Shown: piece by piece, positions 25,154-33,325 of the stretch
Numbering within the stretch: the first letter of the stretch is position 1
Layout: each line of letters starts with the position of its first letter
Assembly (NCBI GenBank): GCA_945883825.1
Contig: CAMCYF010000025.1
Location: 1-33,904 of the forward strand
DNA from: Chitinophaga pinensis
GTDB lineage: Bacteria > Bacteroidota > Bacteroidia > Flavobacteriales_D > Crocinitomicaceae
DNA: 33,904 nt
Direction of reading: 5' to 3'
Program-made: the position numbers and the translations under genes
Notes under the pieces: generated by a model
The model's input: the letters and a program-made list of their open reading frames with translations, nothing else
Told to the model about the DNA's origin: nothing
Database searches by the model: none

Positions 25154-25173
25154 TATTAAATGAACATTTAATA
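25154..25173. repeat. 20-bp perfect palindrome with AA spacer
   Basis: TATTAAATG-AA-CATTTAATA is a perfect inverted repeat with 9-bp arms, in the gap after the phosphohexomutase gene and about 60 bp before the M23 promoter element. It may be an operator or a weak terminator stem. It is entirely A/T apart from one G and one C. Confidence 0.4.
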
Positions 25174-25234
25174 AAATCAATTTATTTTCTTTGATGGTAT
25201 TTGTTTTCTTTTAGGTAATTGTAAAATTTCCCTT

Positions 25235-25242
25235 TATATTTG
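25235..25242 (+). promoter_or_regulatory. promoter -7 element of M23 peptidase gene
   Basis: TATATTTG matches TAnnTTTG. A possible TTG start at 25240 lies inside it and is therefore excluded, which leaves the TTG at 25261 as the best start. Confidence 0.45.
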
Positions 25243-25260
25243 CCATCCTATTTTTTTGAT

Positions 25261-26253
25261 TTGAATTATAATAACTTATTTTTTTCTCTTTCACTTATTT
25301 TTTTATTTCCTTTTACTTTAAGGGTTGTAAATAATCGTTGTAGCTTGAAAGAGAAATCTTTTGTGAAAGTTAATCAGTGCATTAAAAATCATTCAAAATC
25401 AAATAAAAAAATTAGTTTACGTGCCTTAAGCAAATTACCTATTTCACATAATAGAATTCAAATAAATATTGTAGATACTGAGGTTATAGATTTCAATTAT
25501 AACAATTATCATACAGGGTTTATAAGGCCTGTTCGTGGTTGTGTGAATTCTAGGTTTGGAAACAGAAATAGTGGAAATCATTGCGGAATAGATTTGCATT
25601 TAAGAACCGGTGATACAGTTTACGCATCCAATTTTGGGAAGGTTCGGTTTTCAAAGTATCATAAAGGTGGATATGGAAATTTAATTGTATTATCTCATTC
25701 AAATGGAATTGAAACATACTATGCGCACTTGAGTAAATTTTTAGTTTCAAATGAAACCGAGGTTAAAGTCGGTCAAGCTATTGGTTTAGGAGGAAGTACG
25801 GGTCGTTCTTCAGGGCCTCACTTACATTTTGAAATAAGGATGGATGGAAAGACAATTAATCCCGAAAGATTTATTTATTTTGGTGGGAGAAATCTAGTGA
25901 AAAGGGACATTGAAAAAATAAAAGCTGCACGTCAAATTACTCCAATTATAGATTTAATTGAAACTGAGACTTTAATAAATAAAAGAAAAGTAATCTTGCT
26001 TGGGTCTTCTATTTCAAAATCTACTGGTTTTCTTGCAAATTTAAAATTTGAAGGTGACTCTACAATAATAACGGATAATCCCCGAATTGTTTCTGTAACA
26101 ATTAATGAAAATTTTATCAAAGGGACTTTTATTCCCTCTAGCTTTGTTAGTAATCAAAGACTTGCTAGTTTAGTTTCGGTTGCAGTTGCTTACAAAAGAC
26201 CACATTCATCAAAAGTTGAAGTTTTAAAGGGACTTTTAAAGGTTGTAAATTAA
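25261..26253 (+). CDS. M23 family metallopeptidase (LytM domain)
   Basis: About 330-residue exported zinc peptidase that should cut peptidoglycan cross-bridges. A hydrophobic N-terminus (MNYNNLFFSLSLIFLFPFTL) acts as signal or anchor. The LytM domain spans about 86-205, with the zinc ligands H107 and D111 in NHCGIDLHL and H189 in GPHLHFEIR, plus H156 as the usual catalytic histidine. All ligands are present, so it should be active. A C-terminal 120-residue part is unassigned. No ATG exists in frame before the domain; TTG at 25261 is the best start because it keeps the signal and follows the promoter element by 18 bp. Confidence 0.85.
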   Translation: MNYNNLFFSLSLIFLFPFTLRVVNNRCSLKEKSFVKVNQCIKNHSKSNKKISLRALSKLPISHNRIQINIVDTEVIDFNYNNYHTGFIRPVRGCVNSRFGNRNSGNHCGIDLHLRTGDTVYASNFGKVRFSKYHKGGYGNLIVLSHSNGIETYYAHLSKFLVSNETEVKVGQAIGLGGSTGRSSGPHLHFEIRMDGKTINPERFIYFGGRNLVKRDIEKIKAARQITPIIDLIETETLINKRKVILLGSSISKSTGFLANLKFEGDSTIITDNPRIVSVTINENFIKGTFIPSSFVSNQRLASLVSVAVAYKRPHSSKVEVLKGLLKVVN

Positions 26254-26352
26254 TAGAAAGTTCAATATTTAAAATATTAATTTACTATTTCACTTATTCC
26301 TTTTTTTTGTTAAAAAGCACTTTTTATCTTATTTAACCTGCACTTTTTGTCT

Positions 26353-26360
26353 TAATTTTG
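26353..26360 (+). promoter_or_regulatory. promoter -7 element next to a start codon
   Basis: TAATTTTG matches TAnnTTTG. The ATG at 26365 follows after only 4 bp, so any transcript would be leaderless. No TTG is found at the usual distance. Confidence 0.4.
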
Positions 26361-26364
26361 TGAA

Positions 26365-26922
26365 ATGAATTGGATTGGCAATCGTATAAGTTTTATAGAT
26401 AGCAAAGGAAAAACTACAATCGTAATTTCGCCTGAAAAAAATTATCTAATTACTGCTTTAATGGGTGCGTGGTTGGCAATGTGGATTACAATTGGCTGCA
26501 CAGTTTTTTGGTCGCTTTTTTATCTTCTATTATCCAATCAAGAAGAAATAATCATTTACATATTTTTAGTTTTTTGGGTCTATTATGCGATAAAAGTTTC
26601 TAGATCTTTTCTGTGGTTGCTTTATGGCAAAGAATTAATAAAGATTGATAATTTGGCTTTATCTTACAAAAGATCACTTTTGAAATATGGAAAATCAGTT
26701 CCTTATTATTTTGAAAACATTTCTAATTTTTCTTTTTCAATTCCTGAACCACGTTCAATGCACGCTATTTGGGAAGCTTCTCCTTGGATTTCAGGAGGTG
26801 AACGATTTCATTTTGATTATTTTAGTAAAATGATTCGCTTTGGCAGAAAAATTTCAGAAAAAGATGCCAAATTACTCTATCAACTCATCAACAAACGGAT
26901 TCAAGAACGCTCAAAAAAATAA
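26365..26922 (+). CDS. hypothetical two-helix membrane protein
   Basis: 185-residue protein of unknown function. Two transmembrane helices lie at about 30-56 (ITALMGAWLAMWITIGCTVF onward) and 63-90 (IIIYIFLVFWVYYAIKVSRS), giving a hairpin with both ends probably in the cytosol. The C-terminal 95 residues look like a beta-rich domain (IKIDNLALSYKRSLLKYGKS, then WISGGERFHFDYFSKMIRFG). This resembles bacterial PH-like domains attached to membrane hairpins, but I cannot name a family. It ends 3 bp before kbl. Confidence 0.7.
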   Translation: MNWIGNRISFIDSKGKTTIVISPEKNYLITALMGAWLAMWITIGCTVFWSLFYLLLSNQEEIIIYIFLVFWVYYAIKVSRSFLWLLYGKELIKIDNLALSYKRSLLKYGKSVPYYFENISNFSFSIPEPRSMHAIWEASPWISGGERFHFDYFSKMIRFGRKISEKDAKLLYQLINKRIQERSKK

Positions 26923-26925
26923 TTT

Positions 26926-28113
26926 ATGTACGGAAAGTTAAAAGATGCATTAGCTAGTGAATTAAAAATAATTGAAGAGAGTGGATTATTGAAGCGCGAG
27001 CGAATTATTACAAGTCCTCAAGGTCCAAGTGTAAAAGTAAATACTGGAGATAATGTAGTGGTGATGTGTGCAAATAATTATTTGGGTTTATCTTCTCATC
27101 CCGAAGTTATTCAGGCTGCAAAAGATGCATTAGATACTCATGGATTCGGCATGTCTTCTGTACGTTTCATATGTGGCACTCAGGATATTCATAAACAACT
27201 AGAGCAAAAAATAGCAGCGTTTTATGGAACTGAAGATACTATTTTGTATGCTGCAGCTTTTGATGCAAATGGCGGTTTATTCGAGCCGTTGTTTTCAGAG
27301 GAAGATGCAATTATTTCAGATGCATTAAATCATGCATCAATTATTGATGGAATTAGATTATGTAAAGCACAGCGCTATCGATATCAACATTCAGATATGC
27401 AGGATTTAGAAGAGCAGCTTAAGCTAGCGCAAGCTCAACGGTTTCGTATAATTGTTACAGATGGCGTTTTTTCTATGGATGGTGACATTGCTAAAATGGA
27501 TAAAATTTGTGATTTAGCAGATAAATACGATGCTTTGGTAATGACAGATGAATGTCATTCTGCTGGATTTATAGGTAAAACAGGCCGTGGTGTTCCAGAA
27601 CATTGTGGAGTAATGGATCGCGTGGATATTATTACTGGTACTTTGGGCAAAGCACTGGGTGGAGCGATGGGAGGTTATACGACAGGTAAAAAAGAAATTA
27701 TAGAAATGTTACGCCAACGTTCTAGGCCGTATTTATTTTCTAATTCTTTGGCTCCATCTATTGTGGGTGCTTCCATAAAAGTTTTTGAAATTCTATCTTC
27801 AACAACTGTTTTACGTGATAAATTAGAGCAAAATACACTTTATTTTAAAGAAAAAATAAGGAGTGCAGGTTTTGATATTAAGCCAGGCGACTCACCAATT
27901 GTGCCGATTATGTTGTACGATGCTGCACTTTCTCAAAAATTTGCCGAGCTACTGCTTAAGGAAGGTGTTTATGCAGTAGGTTTTTTCTTTCCAGTTGTTG
28001 CCAAAGGGCAGGCTCGTATTCGGACACAAATATCTGCAGCGCATTCTATTTCAGATTTAGATAAAGCAATTGCTGCTTTTATAAAGGTTGGAAAAGAATT
28101 AAATGTAATTTAA
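26926..28113 (+). CDS. kbl: glycine C-acetyltransferase (2-amino-3-ketobutyrate CoA ligase)
   Basis: PLP enzyme of the alpha-oxoamine synthase family. It joins with threonine dehydrogenase to split threonine into glycine and acetyl-CoA. 395 residues, close to the usual 398. Kbl-specific blocks are [13 protein letters not shown] (48-60), [18 protein letters not shown] (78-95), DECHSAGF (208-215) and the PLP lysine K242 in [14 protein letters not shown]. The relatives BioF and serine palmitoyltransferase were considered, but the [10 protein letters not shown] segment fits Kbl. The usual partner tdh is not adjacent. It lies 3 bp after a membrane-protein gene with no evident link. Confidence 0.93.
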   Translation: MYGKLKDALASELKIIEESGLLKRERIITSPQGPSVKVNTGDNVVVMCANNYLGLSSHPEVIQAAKDALDTHGFGMSSVRFICGTQDIHKQLEQKIAAFYGTEDTILYAAAFDANGGLFEPLFSEEDAIISDALNHASIIDGIRLCKAQRYRYQHSDMQDLEEQLKLAQAQRFRIIVTDGVFSMDGDIAKMDKICDLADKYDALVMTDECHSAGFIGKTGRGVPEHCGVMDRVDIITGTLGKALGGAMGGYTTGKKEIIEMLRQRSRPYLFSNSLAPSIVGASIKVFEILSSTTVLRDKLEQNTLYFKEKIRSAGFDIKPGDSPIVPIMLYDAALSQKFAELLLKEGVYAVGFFFPVVAKGQARIRTQISAAHSISDLDKAIAAFIKVGKELNVI

Positions 28114-28151
28114 GTAACTTATTCTTAACTTAGTGATTAATTAAAAACTAT

Positions 28152-29069
28152 ATGAATCCTACAATAGATCGTTTGCGTTTAGCTCATTTTGGGAACATTG
28201 AATTACTTGCTAAACAGGTAGTTGAAGGATTTATTACTGGTTTGCATAAAAGTCCATTTCATGGGTTTTCAGTAGAATTTGCAGAACATCGCTTGTATAA
28301 TACAGGAGAATCTACTCGACATATTGATTGGAAGTTGTTTGCAAGAACTGAAAAAATGTTTACTAAGAAATATGAGGAAGAAACGAATTTAAGGTGTCAA
28401 ATTGTAATTGATTCATCCAGTTCCATGCATTTTTCCAATGAAACTATTTCAAAACTTGAATTCTCAATTTATGCTGCAGCAAGTATTATAGAATTGTTAA
28501 AACGTCAACGTGATGCAGTAGGCTTGAGTTTGTTTAATGCTGAACTTGAATTGCACACTCAAGGAAAATCTTCTGCGGCACATCATCGCTATTTGTTTAG
28601 CGAATTGGAAGCACGTTTGAGAAATTATGATGAAAAAAAGAAAAAAGCAACAAATACAATTTCCATTCTTCACGATATTGCTGAATTAACTCACAGAAGA
28701 AGTTTAGTTGTTGTTTTTTCTGATTTGTTAGATGATCCTGAATCTATTGATGAGTTATTCCGTGCCTTACAACACTTAAAGCATAACAAACACGAAGTGC
28801 TTTTATTTCATGTGGTCAATAAAAAAATTGAAGTAGATTTTGAACTTGAAAATAGACCTTATCAATTAGTGGATATGGAAACAGGTGAAAAAATAAAATT
28901 GCAGACTGCAGAAATTAAAGAATTATATGTTGAGGGAATTCAAAAATATTTCAATGAAATTTCACTTCGCTGTGCTAATCACCGTATTGATTTTATGCCT
29001 GCAGATATAAATGAAGGATTTGATCAGGTTTTATTACAGTATTTGCTGAAAAGACAAAAAATGAATTAA
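28152..29069 (+). CDS. DUF58 domain protein (von Willebrand A-like)
   Basis: 305-residue soluble protein. The DUF58 signature GESTRHIDWKLFART (52-66) precedes a vWA-type metal-ion adhesion site, IDSSSSMHF, in which D87, S89 and S91 fit DxSxS. A second vWA block is LVVVFSDLLDD. Such proteins normally work with a MoxR-type AAA+ ATPase as a chaperone or metal-insertion pair, often beside membrane vWA proteins and BatD. None of these partners is in the window, and the gene on the other side is convergent. The family is sure and the function open. Its stop codon touches the stop of the next gene. Confidence 0.88.
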   Translation: MNPTIDRLRLAHFGNIELLAKQVVEGFITGLHKSPFHGFSVEFAEHRLYNTGESTRHIDWKLFARTEKMFTKKYEEETNLRCQIVIDSSSSMHFSNETISKLEFSIYAAASIIELLKRQRDAVGLSLFNAELELHTQGKSSAAHHRYLFSELEARLRNYDEKKKKATNTISILHDIAELTHRRSLVVVFSDLLDDPESIDELFRALQHLKHNKHEVLLFHVVNKKIEVDFELENRPYQLVDMETGEKIKLQTAEIKELYVEGIQKYFNEISLRCANHRIDFMPADINEGFDQVLLQYLLKRQKMN

Positions 29070-29534
29070 TCATTTCTCATCAGCGTATTTTACTTGCATT
29101 CCTAATAAAAAATTCCTTAGTATTTGGTCTTTACATATTCTATAATGGGCGTGCTCAGGATGCCGGAAAAAAGCACTTAATTCGTGTTTACTGATTCGCA
29201 TATCTACTAGATCAAGGATATCCAAAATATCTTCATCTTTTAATTCAAGTGCAATTTTTAATTTTCTAAGAATGATATTGTTGTTTAATTGTTTTTCGAC
29301 TATTGGTACTTCTCCATCTTTTTTACCGCGATTTGCCACGATCATTCCGTTTAGAAAAAATGCTAATTTTTGGTCATTTAACGCTTGAAATGCTTCGTCG
29401 TCATCTTTTTTTAGCCAATCGCTAATCTCAGCTCTTGTAACTTCTTTTCCAGCAAATTCAAATAATTCAATCATCTTTGAATCATTGTAATCAAAAATAA
29501 AACGGATTCGTCGAATTATGCTATTGTTATTCAT
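29070..29534 (-). CDS. DUF1456 (YehS-like) protein
   Basis: 154-residue soluble protein built of two similar halves. The first (about 3-68) has IIRRIRFIFDYNDSKMIELF, then EISDWLKKDDDEAF and FLNGMIV; the second (about 85-150) repeats this as ILRKLKIALELKDEDILDIL, then ELSAFFRHPEHAHY and FLLGMQV. This duplicated layout is that of DUF1456/YehS, whose function is unknown. It is convergent with the DUF58 gene with no base between the two stop codons, and lies on the same strand as the trans-sulfuration gene upstream, 36 bp after that gene's end. Confidence 0.87.
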   Translation of the reverse strand: MNNNSIIRRIRFIFDYNDSKMIELFEFAGKEVTRAEISDWLKKDDDEAFQALNDQKLAFFLNGMIVANRGKKDGEVPIVEKQLNNNIILRKLKIALELKDEDILDILDLVDMRISKHELSAFFRHPEHAHYRICKDQILRNFLLGMQVKYADEK

Positions 29535-29570
29535 AGGAATGTAATTTTACTAGTAGATATAAAAAAACTT

Positions 29571-30827
29571 TCACTTATCAATTTTAGTTAGTGCTTGCTC
29601 AATATCATAGATAATATCCTCGTAAAATTCTACACCTATTGAAAGTCGCACCATTTTTTCTGTGATAGAAAGTTTATTTTTTAGTGCAGGATCAAGATCT
29701 ACATGCGTCATTGTTGCTGGATGTTCGGCTAAACTTTCAGTTCCACCTAAACTCACTGCCAACTTTATAAGTTTTAAGGAATTTAAAAAACGAAAAGCAT
29801 CCTTTTCTGCTCCTTTGACATCAAATGAAATCATTCCACCATTACTTAGGCATTGTTTATTTTTAATATTAAATTGAGCTCCATCTTTTTCGCTTAGATT
29901 TCCGATATAATAGACTTTTTCTACAAGAGGATGCGTATTTAAAAAAGCAGCTACTTTTTCAGCATTTATTGCCTGTGTATCCATACGGACCTTGAGTGTC
30001 TCCAAACTTCTAAGTAATAACCATCCTGAATTGGGACTAGCCATATTCCCAAGAAATGTTCTTAATCCTTTCACTCTTTTCATTAATTCTTTTGATCCCA
30101 AGCATGCTCCAGCAATTACATCGCTATGTCCACCAATATATTTAGTTGCGGAATAAAGGACTAAATCTGCTCCATGTTTTAAAGGATGCTGCCAGATTGG
30201 CCCCATGTATGTATTATCCACGGCTAAATAAATTTCTTTCTCCGAGCTAGAAAAATACTTGGCTATTTCTTTACTTTCTTCAATATCAATTAAGTCGTTT
30301 GTTGGATTTGCAGGAGTTTCGATGTAAACCATTGCTAACTTATCTGAAATTCCAGTATTCTCAACTAATTGAATAATTTCTTCTTTGGTTTGACCAACAC
30401 TAAATTCTGCTACACTTATCCCGAATTTCGGAAGTATTTTTTTTATAAAATGGTCACTTCCGCCGTAAACAGGATTACTAATAAGAAGTAAATCTCCAGG
30501 TTTAAGGAATTCCAAAAGTACGGTTGTTATTGCAGCCATTCCGCTTTCAAATACAGCACATTCCTCTGCTTCATCCCAAAGTGTTAGTCGATTCTCTAAT
30601 ATTTCAAGATCTGGGTTATTTATTCTGCTGTAGATTAGACCAAGTTCTTCCCCTTCGTTTTTTTCTCTGTGACCATAAGCTACTTCAAAAAATGCTTTTC
30701 CTTCCTCGGCACTTTTGAAAACAAAAGTTGAGGTTTGAAAAATCGGACATTTTATAGCACCTTCAGATAATTCAGGTTTATAGCCGTAAGACATCATCAA
30801 ACTTTCGGGCTTCATTTTTCGTTCCAT
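29571..30827 (-). CDS. Cys/Met metabolism PLP enzyme (cystathionine gamma-synthase/lyase family)
   Basis: 418-residue fold type I PLP enzyme of sulfur amino acid metabolism. Marks are IYSRINNPDLEILENRL (65-81), ESGMAAITTVLLEFLKPGD (94-112), YIETPANPT (168-176), AVDNTY (202-207) and the PLP lysine K229 in YSATKYIGGHSDVIAG. The family holds gamma-synthases, gamma-lyases and beta-lyases that motifs separate poorly. The position of the methionine gamma-lyase cysteine (YGC in that enzyme) is glycine here (YGGSDHF), which argues against a typical methionine gamma-lyase. A second in-frame ATG at 30815 is an alternative start. It has its own promoter-like pair upstream. Confidence 0.88.
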   Translation of the reverse strand: MERKMKPESLMMSYGYKPELSEGAIKCPIFQTSTFVFKSAEEGKAFFEVAYGHREKNEGEELGLIYSRINNPDLEILENRLTLWDEAEECAVFESGMAAITTVLLEFLKPGDLLLISNPVYGGSDHFIKKILPKFGISVAEFSVGQTKEEIIQLVENTGISDKLAMVYIETPANPTNDLIDIEESKEIAKYFSSSEKEIYLAVDNTYMGPIWQHPLKHGADLVLYSATKYIGGHSDVIAGACLGSKELMKRVKGLRTFLGNMASPNSGWLLLRSLETLKVRMDTQAINAEKVAAFLNTHPLVEKVYYIGNLSEKDGAQFNIKNKQCLSNGGMISFDVKGAEKDAFRFLNSLKLIKLAVSLGGTESLAEHPATMTHVDLDPALKNKLSITEKMVRLSIGVEFYEDIIYDIEQALTKIDK

Positions 30828-30866
30828 TTTTGTATATTTCTATATTCGTTAGATGTAATTCCTTTG

Positions 30867-30894
30867 CGAAATTACTCTAATTTTATTAGAACAA
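30867..30894 (-). promoter_or_regulatory. probable promoter of the Cys/Met enzyme gene
   Basis: On the minus strand, TTG (30892-30894), a 17-bp spacer and TAATTTCG (30867-30874), one mismatch from TAnnTTTG. The ATG begins at 30827. Confidence 0.4.
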
Positions 30895-30962
30895 AATAGA
30901 ATTTGTTTATCAAAGGCTAAGCCATATAAATAGCTCATTCTTAAAGGTAGATTTAAATGTCG

Positions 30963-30970
30963 TACCTTTG
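30963..30970 (+). promoter_or_regulatory. promoter -7 element of era
   Basis: TACCTTTG matches TAnnTTTG, 20 bp before the era ATG at 30991. No TTG is seen at the usual spacing. Confidence 0.5.
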
Positions 30971-30990
30971 CAAGCAATTTAGCGTAAATA

Positions 30991-31866
30991 ATGGCACATA
31001 AATCAGGTTTTGTAAATATTGTAGGAAGTCCAAATGTTGGAAAATCAACATTGATGAACCAATTAATGGGTGAGAAATTATCGATAGTTACCTCAAAGGC
31101 TCAAACTACTCGTCACCGTATTTTAGGGATTTTAAATGATGAGGATTACCAAATTGTTTTTTCAGATACACCTGGCGTTGTCAACGCAGCATACAAGTTG
31201 CATGAAACAATGATGGATTATGTCAATACATCTTTAAAAGATGCCGATGTACTTTTATTTATAACTGATACCATTGAGACAGACATGAATCACAAGGAAA
31301 CGTTGGTTAAAATTAAGAAGTTAAAAGTACCTGTTTTATGTATTATTAATAAGATTGACTTATCAAATCAAGCAGATTTAACAGCTAGGGTTTTGTATTG
31401 GCAGGAACAACTTCCATCTGCTGCAATTTTCCCAATTTCTGCCCTACATAATGCCAATATCGATCAAGTTTGGCAACGTATTTTGACTTTGATTCCTGAA
31501 AATCCACCATATTACGATAAAGAGGAGATTTCTGATCGTCCAATGCGCTTTTTTATTTCTGAAATTATCCGAGAAAAAATATTTCTGTTTTGTGAGAAGG
31601 AAGTTCCTTACAGTTGTCAAGTAGAAATTGAAGAATATATTGAAGAAGGGCTTTTAATAAAGATTCGAGCTTTGATTATAGTTGAGCGAGATTCCCAAAA
31701 AGGAATTCTTATCGGTAAGCGTGGGGAAATGTTACAGCGAATTGGAAAAGCAGCTCGCGAAGAGATGGAACATTTTTTAAATGCAAAAGTCTTTTTAGAG
31801 AATTATGTGAAAGTTGACAAGGATTGGCGTTCAACGGATGCGAAATTAAAAAAATACGGATATTAA
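30991..31866 (+). CDS. era: GTPase Era
   Basis: Essential GTPase that binds the 3' end of 16S rRNA and helps 30S subunit maturation. 291 residues. The GTPase domain has G1 GSPNVGKST (12-20), G3 DTPGV and G4 NKID. The C-terminal KH domain contains GILIGKRGEMLQRIGKAARE, including the RNA-binding loop. Length and domain order are standard. It is followed by der after 32 bp, so the two ribosome-assembly GTPases probably share a transcript from the promoter element at 30963. Confidence 0.96.
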   Translation: MAHKSGFVNIVGSPNVGKSTLMNQLMGEKLSIVTSKAQTTRHRILGILNDEDYQIVFSDTPGVVNAAYKLHETMMDYVNTSLKDADVLLFITDTIETDMNHKETLVKIKKLKVPVLCIINKIDLSNQADLTARVLYWQEQLPSAAIFPISALHNANIDQVWQRILTLIPENPPYYDKEEISDRPMRFFISEIIREKIFLFCEKEVPYSCQVEIEEYIEEGLLIKIRALIIVERDSQKGILIGKRGEMLQRIGKAAREEMEHFLNAKVFLENYVKVDKDWRSTDAKLKKYGY

Positions 31867-31898
31867 TTCCAGTAAATAAATTAGTAGAATAGAAATCA

Positions 31899-33209
31899 AT
31901 GGGCAATATTGTAGCTATAGTAGGAAGACCAAATGTTGGAAAATCAACATTGTTTAATCGCTTAACAGAATCTAGAGATGCGATTGTAAAAGAGGTAAGT
32001 GGTGTTACGCGTGATAGAATTTATGGAAAAGGGGAGTGGAATGGCTATCAGTTTTCTGTAATTGATACTGGTGGTTATGCCACTGTTAAAGAAGATATTT
32101 TTGAAGGTGAAATTAGAAAACAAGTTGAACTCGCAGTCGAAGAAGCAACACTTATTCTCTTTATGGTTGATGTTATGACTGGGATTGGAGAAATGGATCA
32201 AGTTGTTGCAGAATTATTGCGAAAGAGTAAAAAGCCAGTGATGATTGTTGCGAATAAAGTTGACAATGTCGAACGTGTTGGTCTGTCTTCTGAATTTTAT
32301 TCCTTTGGTCTTGGTGACGTTTATGATTTGTCGGCAATAAATGGCAGTGGTACAGGAGAAATTTTAGATGCTGCAGTAAAATATTTAGATAAAGCTGATG
32401 AATCTGTTCGTGAAGAAGATTCCTTGCCACGTTTTGCAATTGTTGGTCGACCAAATGTTGGCAAATCGTCTTTAGTGAATGCTTTTACTGGTCAAGAAAG
32501 AAATATTGTAACAGATATTTCGGGAACAACACGTGACTCAATTCATACTAGATATAAGGCTTTTGGCTTTGATTTTTTAATGATTGATACTGCTGGAATT
32601 CGTAAGAAAGCAAAAGTAACTGAGGACATCGAATATTATTCCGTTTTACGTTCTGTTAGAACAATCGAAAATGCAGATGTATGCTTATTTCTAATGGATG
32701 CAAGCGAAGGACTTCAAAAGCAAGATTTAAGCATTTATTACATGATTGAAAAAAATTCCAAGGGTGTTGTTGTCTTAGTAAATAAATGGGATCTTGTTGA
32801 GAAAGACCATACGACAATGTTGGAATATGAAGCAAATTTAAGAGAGCAATTAGCACCTTTCAATGATGTTCCGATTATTTTTACTTCAACAATCACTAAA
32901 CAGCGAATTCATAAAGCATTGGAGTCTGCAATGAGGGTGCATGAAAATCGCACAAGAAAAATAACGACTTCAAAATTAAATGATGTGATGTTGGATATTA
33001 TTAATGCAACTCCACCTCCTGCAATCAAAGGAAAATACATCAAAATTAAATATGTTCAACAGTTACCAACACATTCTCCTGCTTTTGCTATCTTCTGCAA
33101 CCTGCCTCAATATGTTCCAGAATCTTATAAGCGATTTTTAGAAAATAGAATTCGTGAACAATTTGATTTTGAAGGAGTGCCGGTTAAAATTTTCTTTAGA
33201 AAGAAGTAA
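31899..33209 (+). CDS. der: GTPase Der (EngA)
   Basis: Essential double GTPase for 50S ribosome assembly, 436 residues. Two tandem G domains are visible: the first with [10 protein letters not shown] (9-18), DTGG and NKVD, the second with [15 protein letters not shown] and NKWD. The C-terminal KH-like domain ends the protein ([20 protein letters not shown] region). Length and layout match the family closely. It is downstream of era by 32 bp. Confidence 0.96.
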   Translation: MGNIVAIVGRPNVGKSTLFNRLTESRDAIVKEVSGVTRDRIYGKGEWNGYQFSVIDTGGYATVKEDIFEGEIRKQVELAVEEATLILFMVDVMTGIGEMDQVVAELLRKSKKPVMIVANKVDNVERVGLSSEFYSFGLGDVYDLSAINGSGTGEILDAAVKYLDKADESVREEDSLPRFAIVGRPNVGKSSLVNAFTGQERNIVTDISGTTRDSIHTRYKAFGFDFLMIDTAGIRKKAKVTEDIEYYSVLRSVRTIENADVCLFLMDASEGLQKQDLSIYYMIEKNSKGVVVLVNKWDLVEKDHTTMLEYEANLREQLAPFNDVPIIFTSTITKQRIHKALESAMRVHENRTRKITTSKLNDVMLDIINATPPPAIKGKYIKIKYVQQLPTHSPAFAIFCNLPQYVPESYKRFLENRIREQFDFEGVPVKIFFRKK

Positions 33210-33275
33210 ATCACTATTTATCATTTCTTTGTTCATTTAAGTAATTAATTTATTCATATCGTTTAAAATTTTATT

Positions 33276-33283
33276 TAAGTTTG
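33276..33283 (+). promoter_or_regulatory. promoter -7 element of PCMD protein gene
   Basis: TAAGTTTG matches TAnnTTTG, 42 bp before the ATG at 33326. No TTG is seen at the usual spacing. Confidence 0.4.
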
Positions 33284-33325
33284 TTATGAATTTTTATTAT
33301 TCTTTCATATTTAAAACAAACGACC

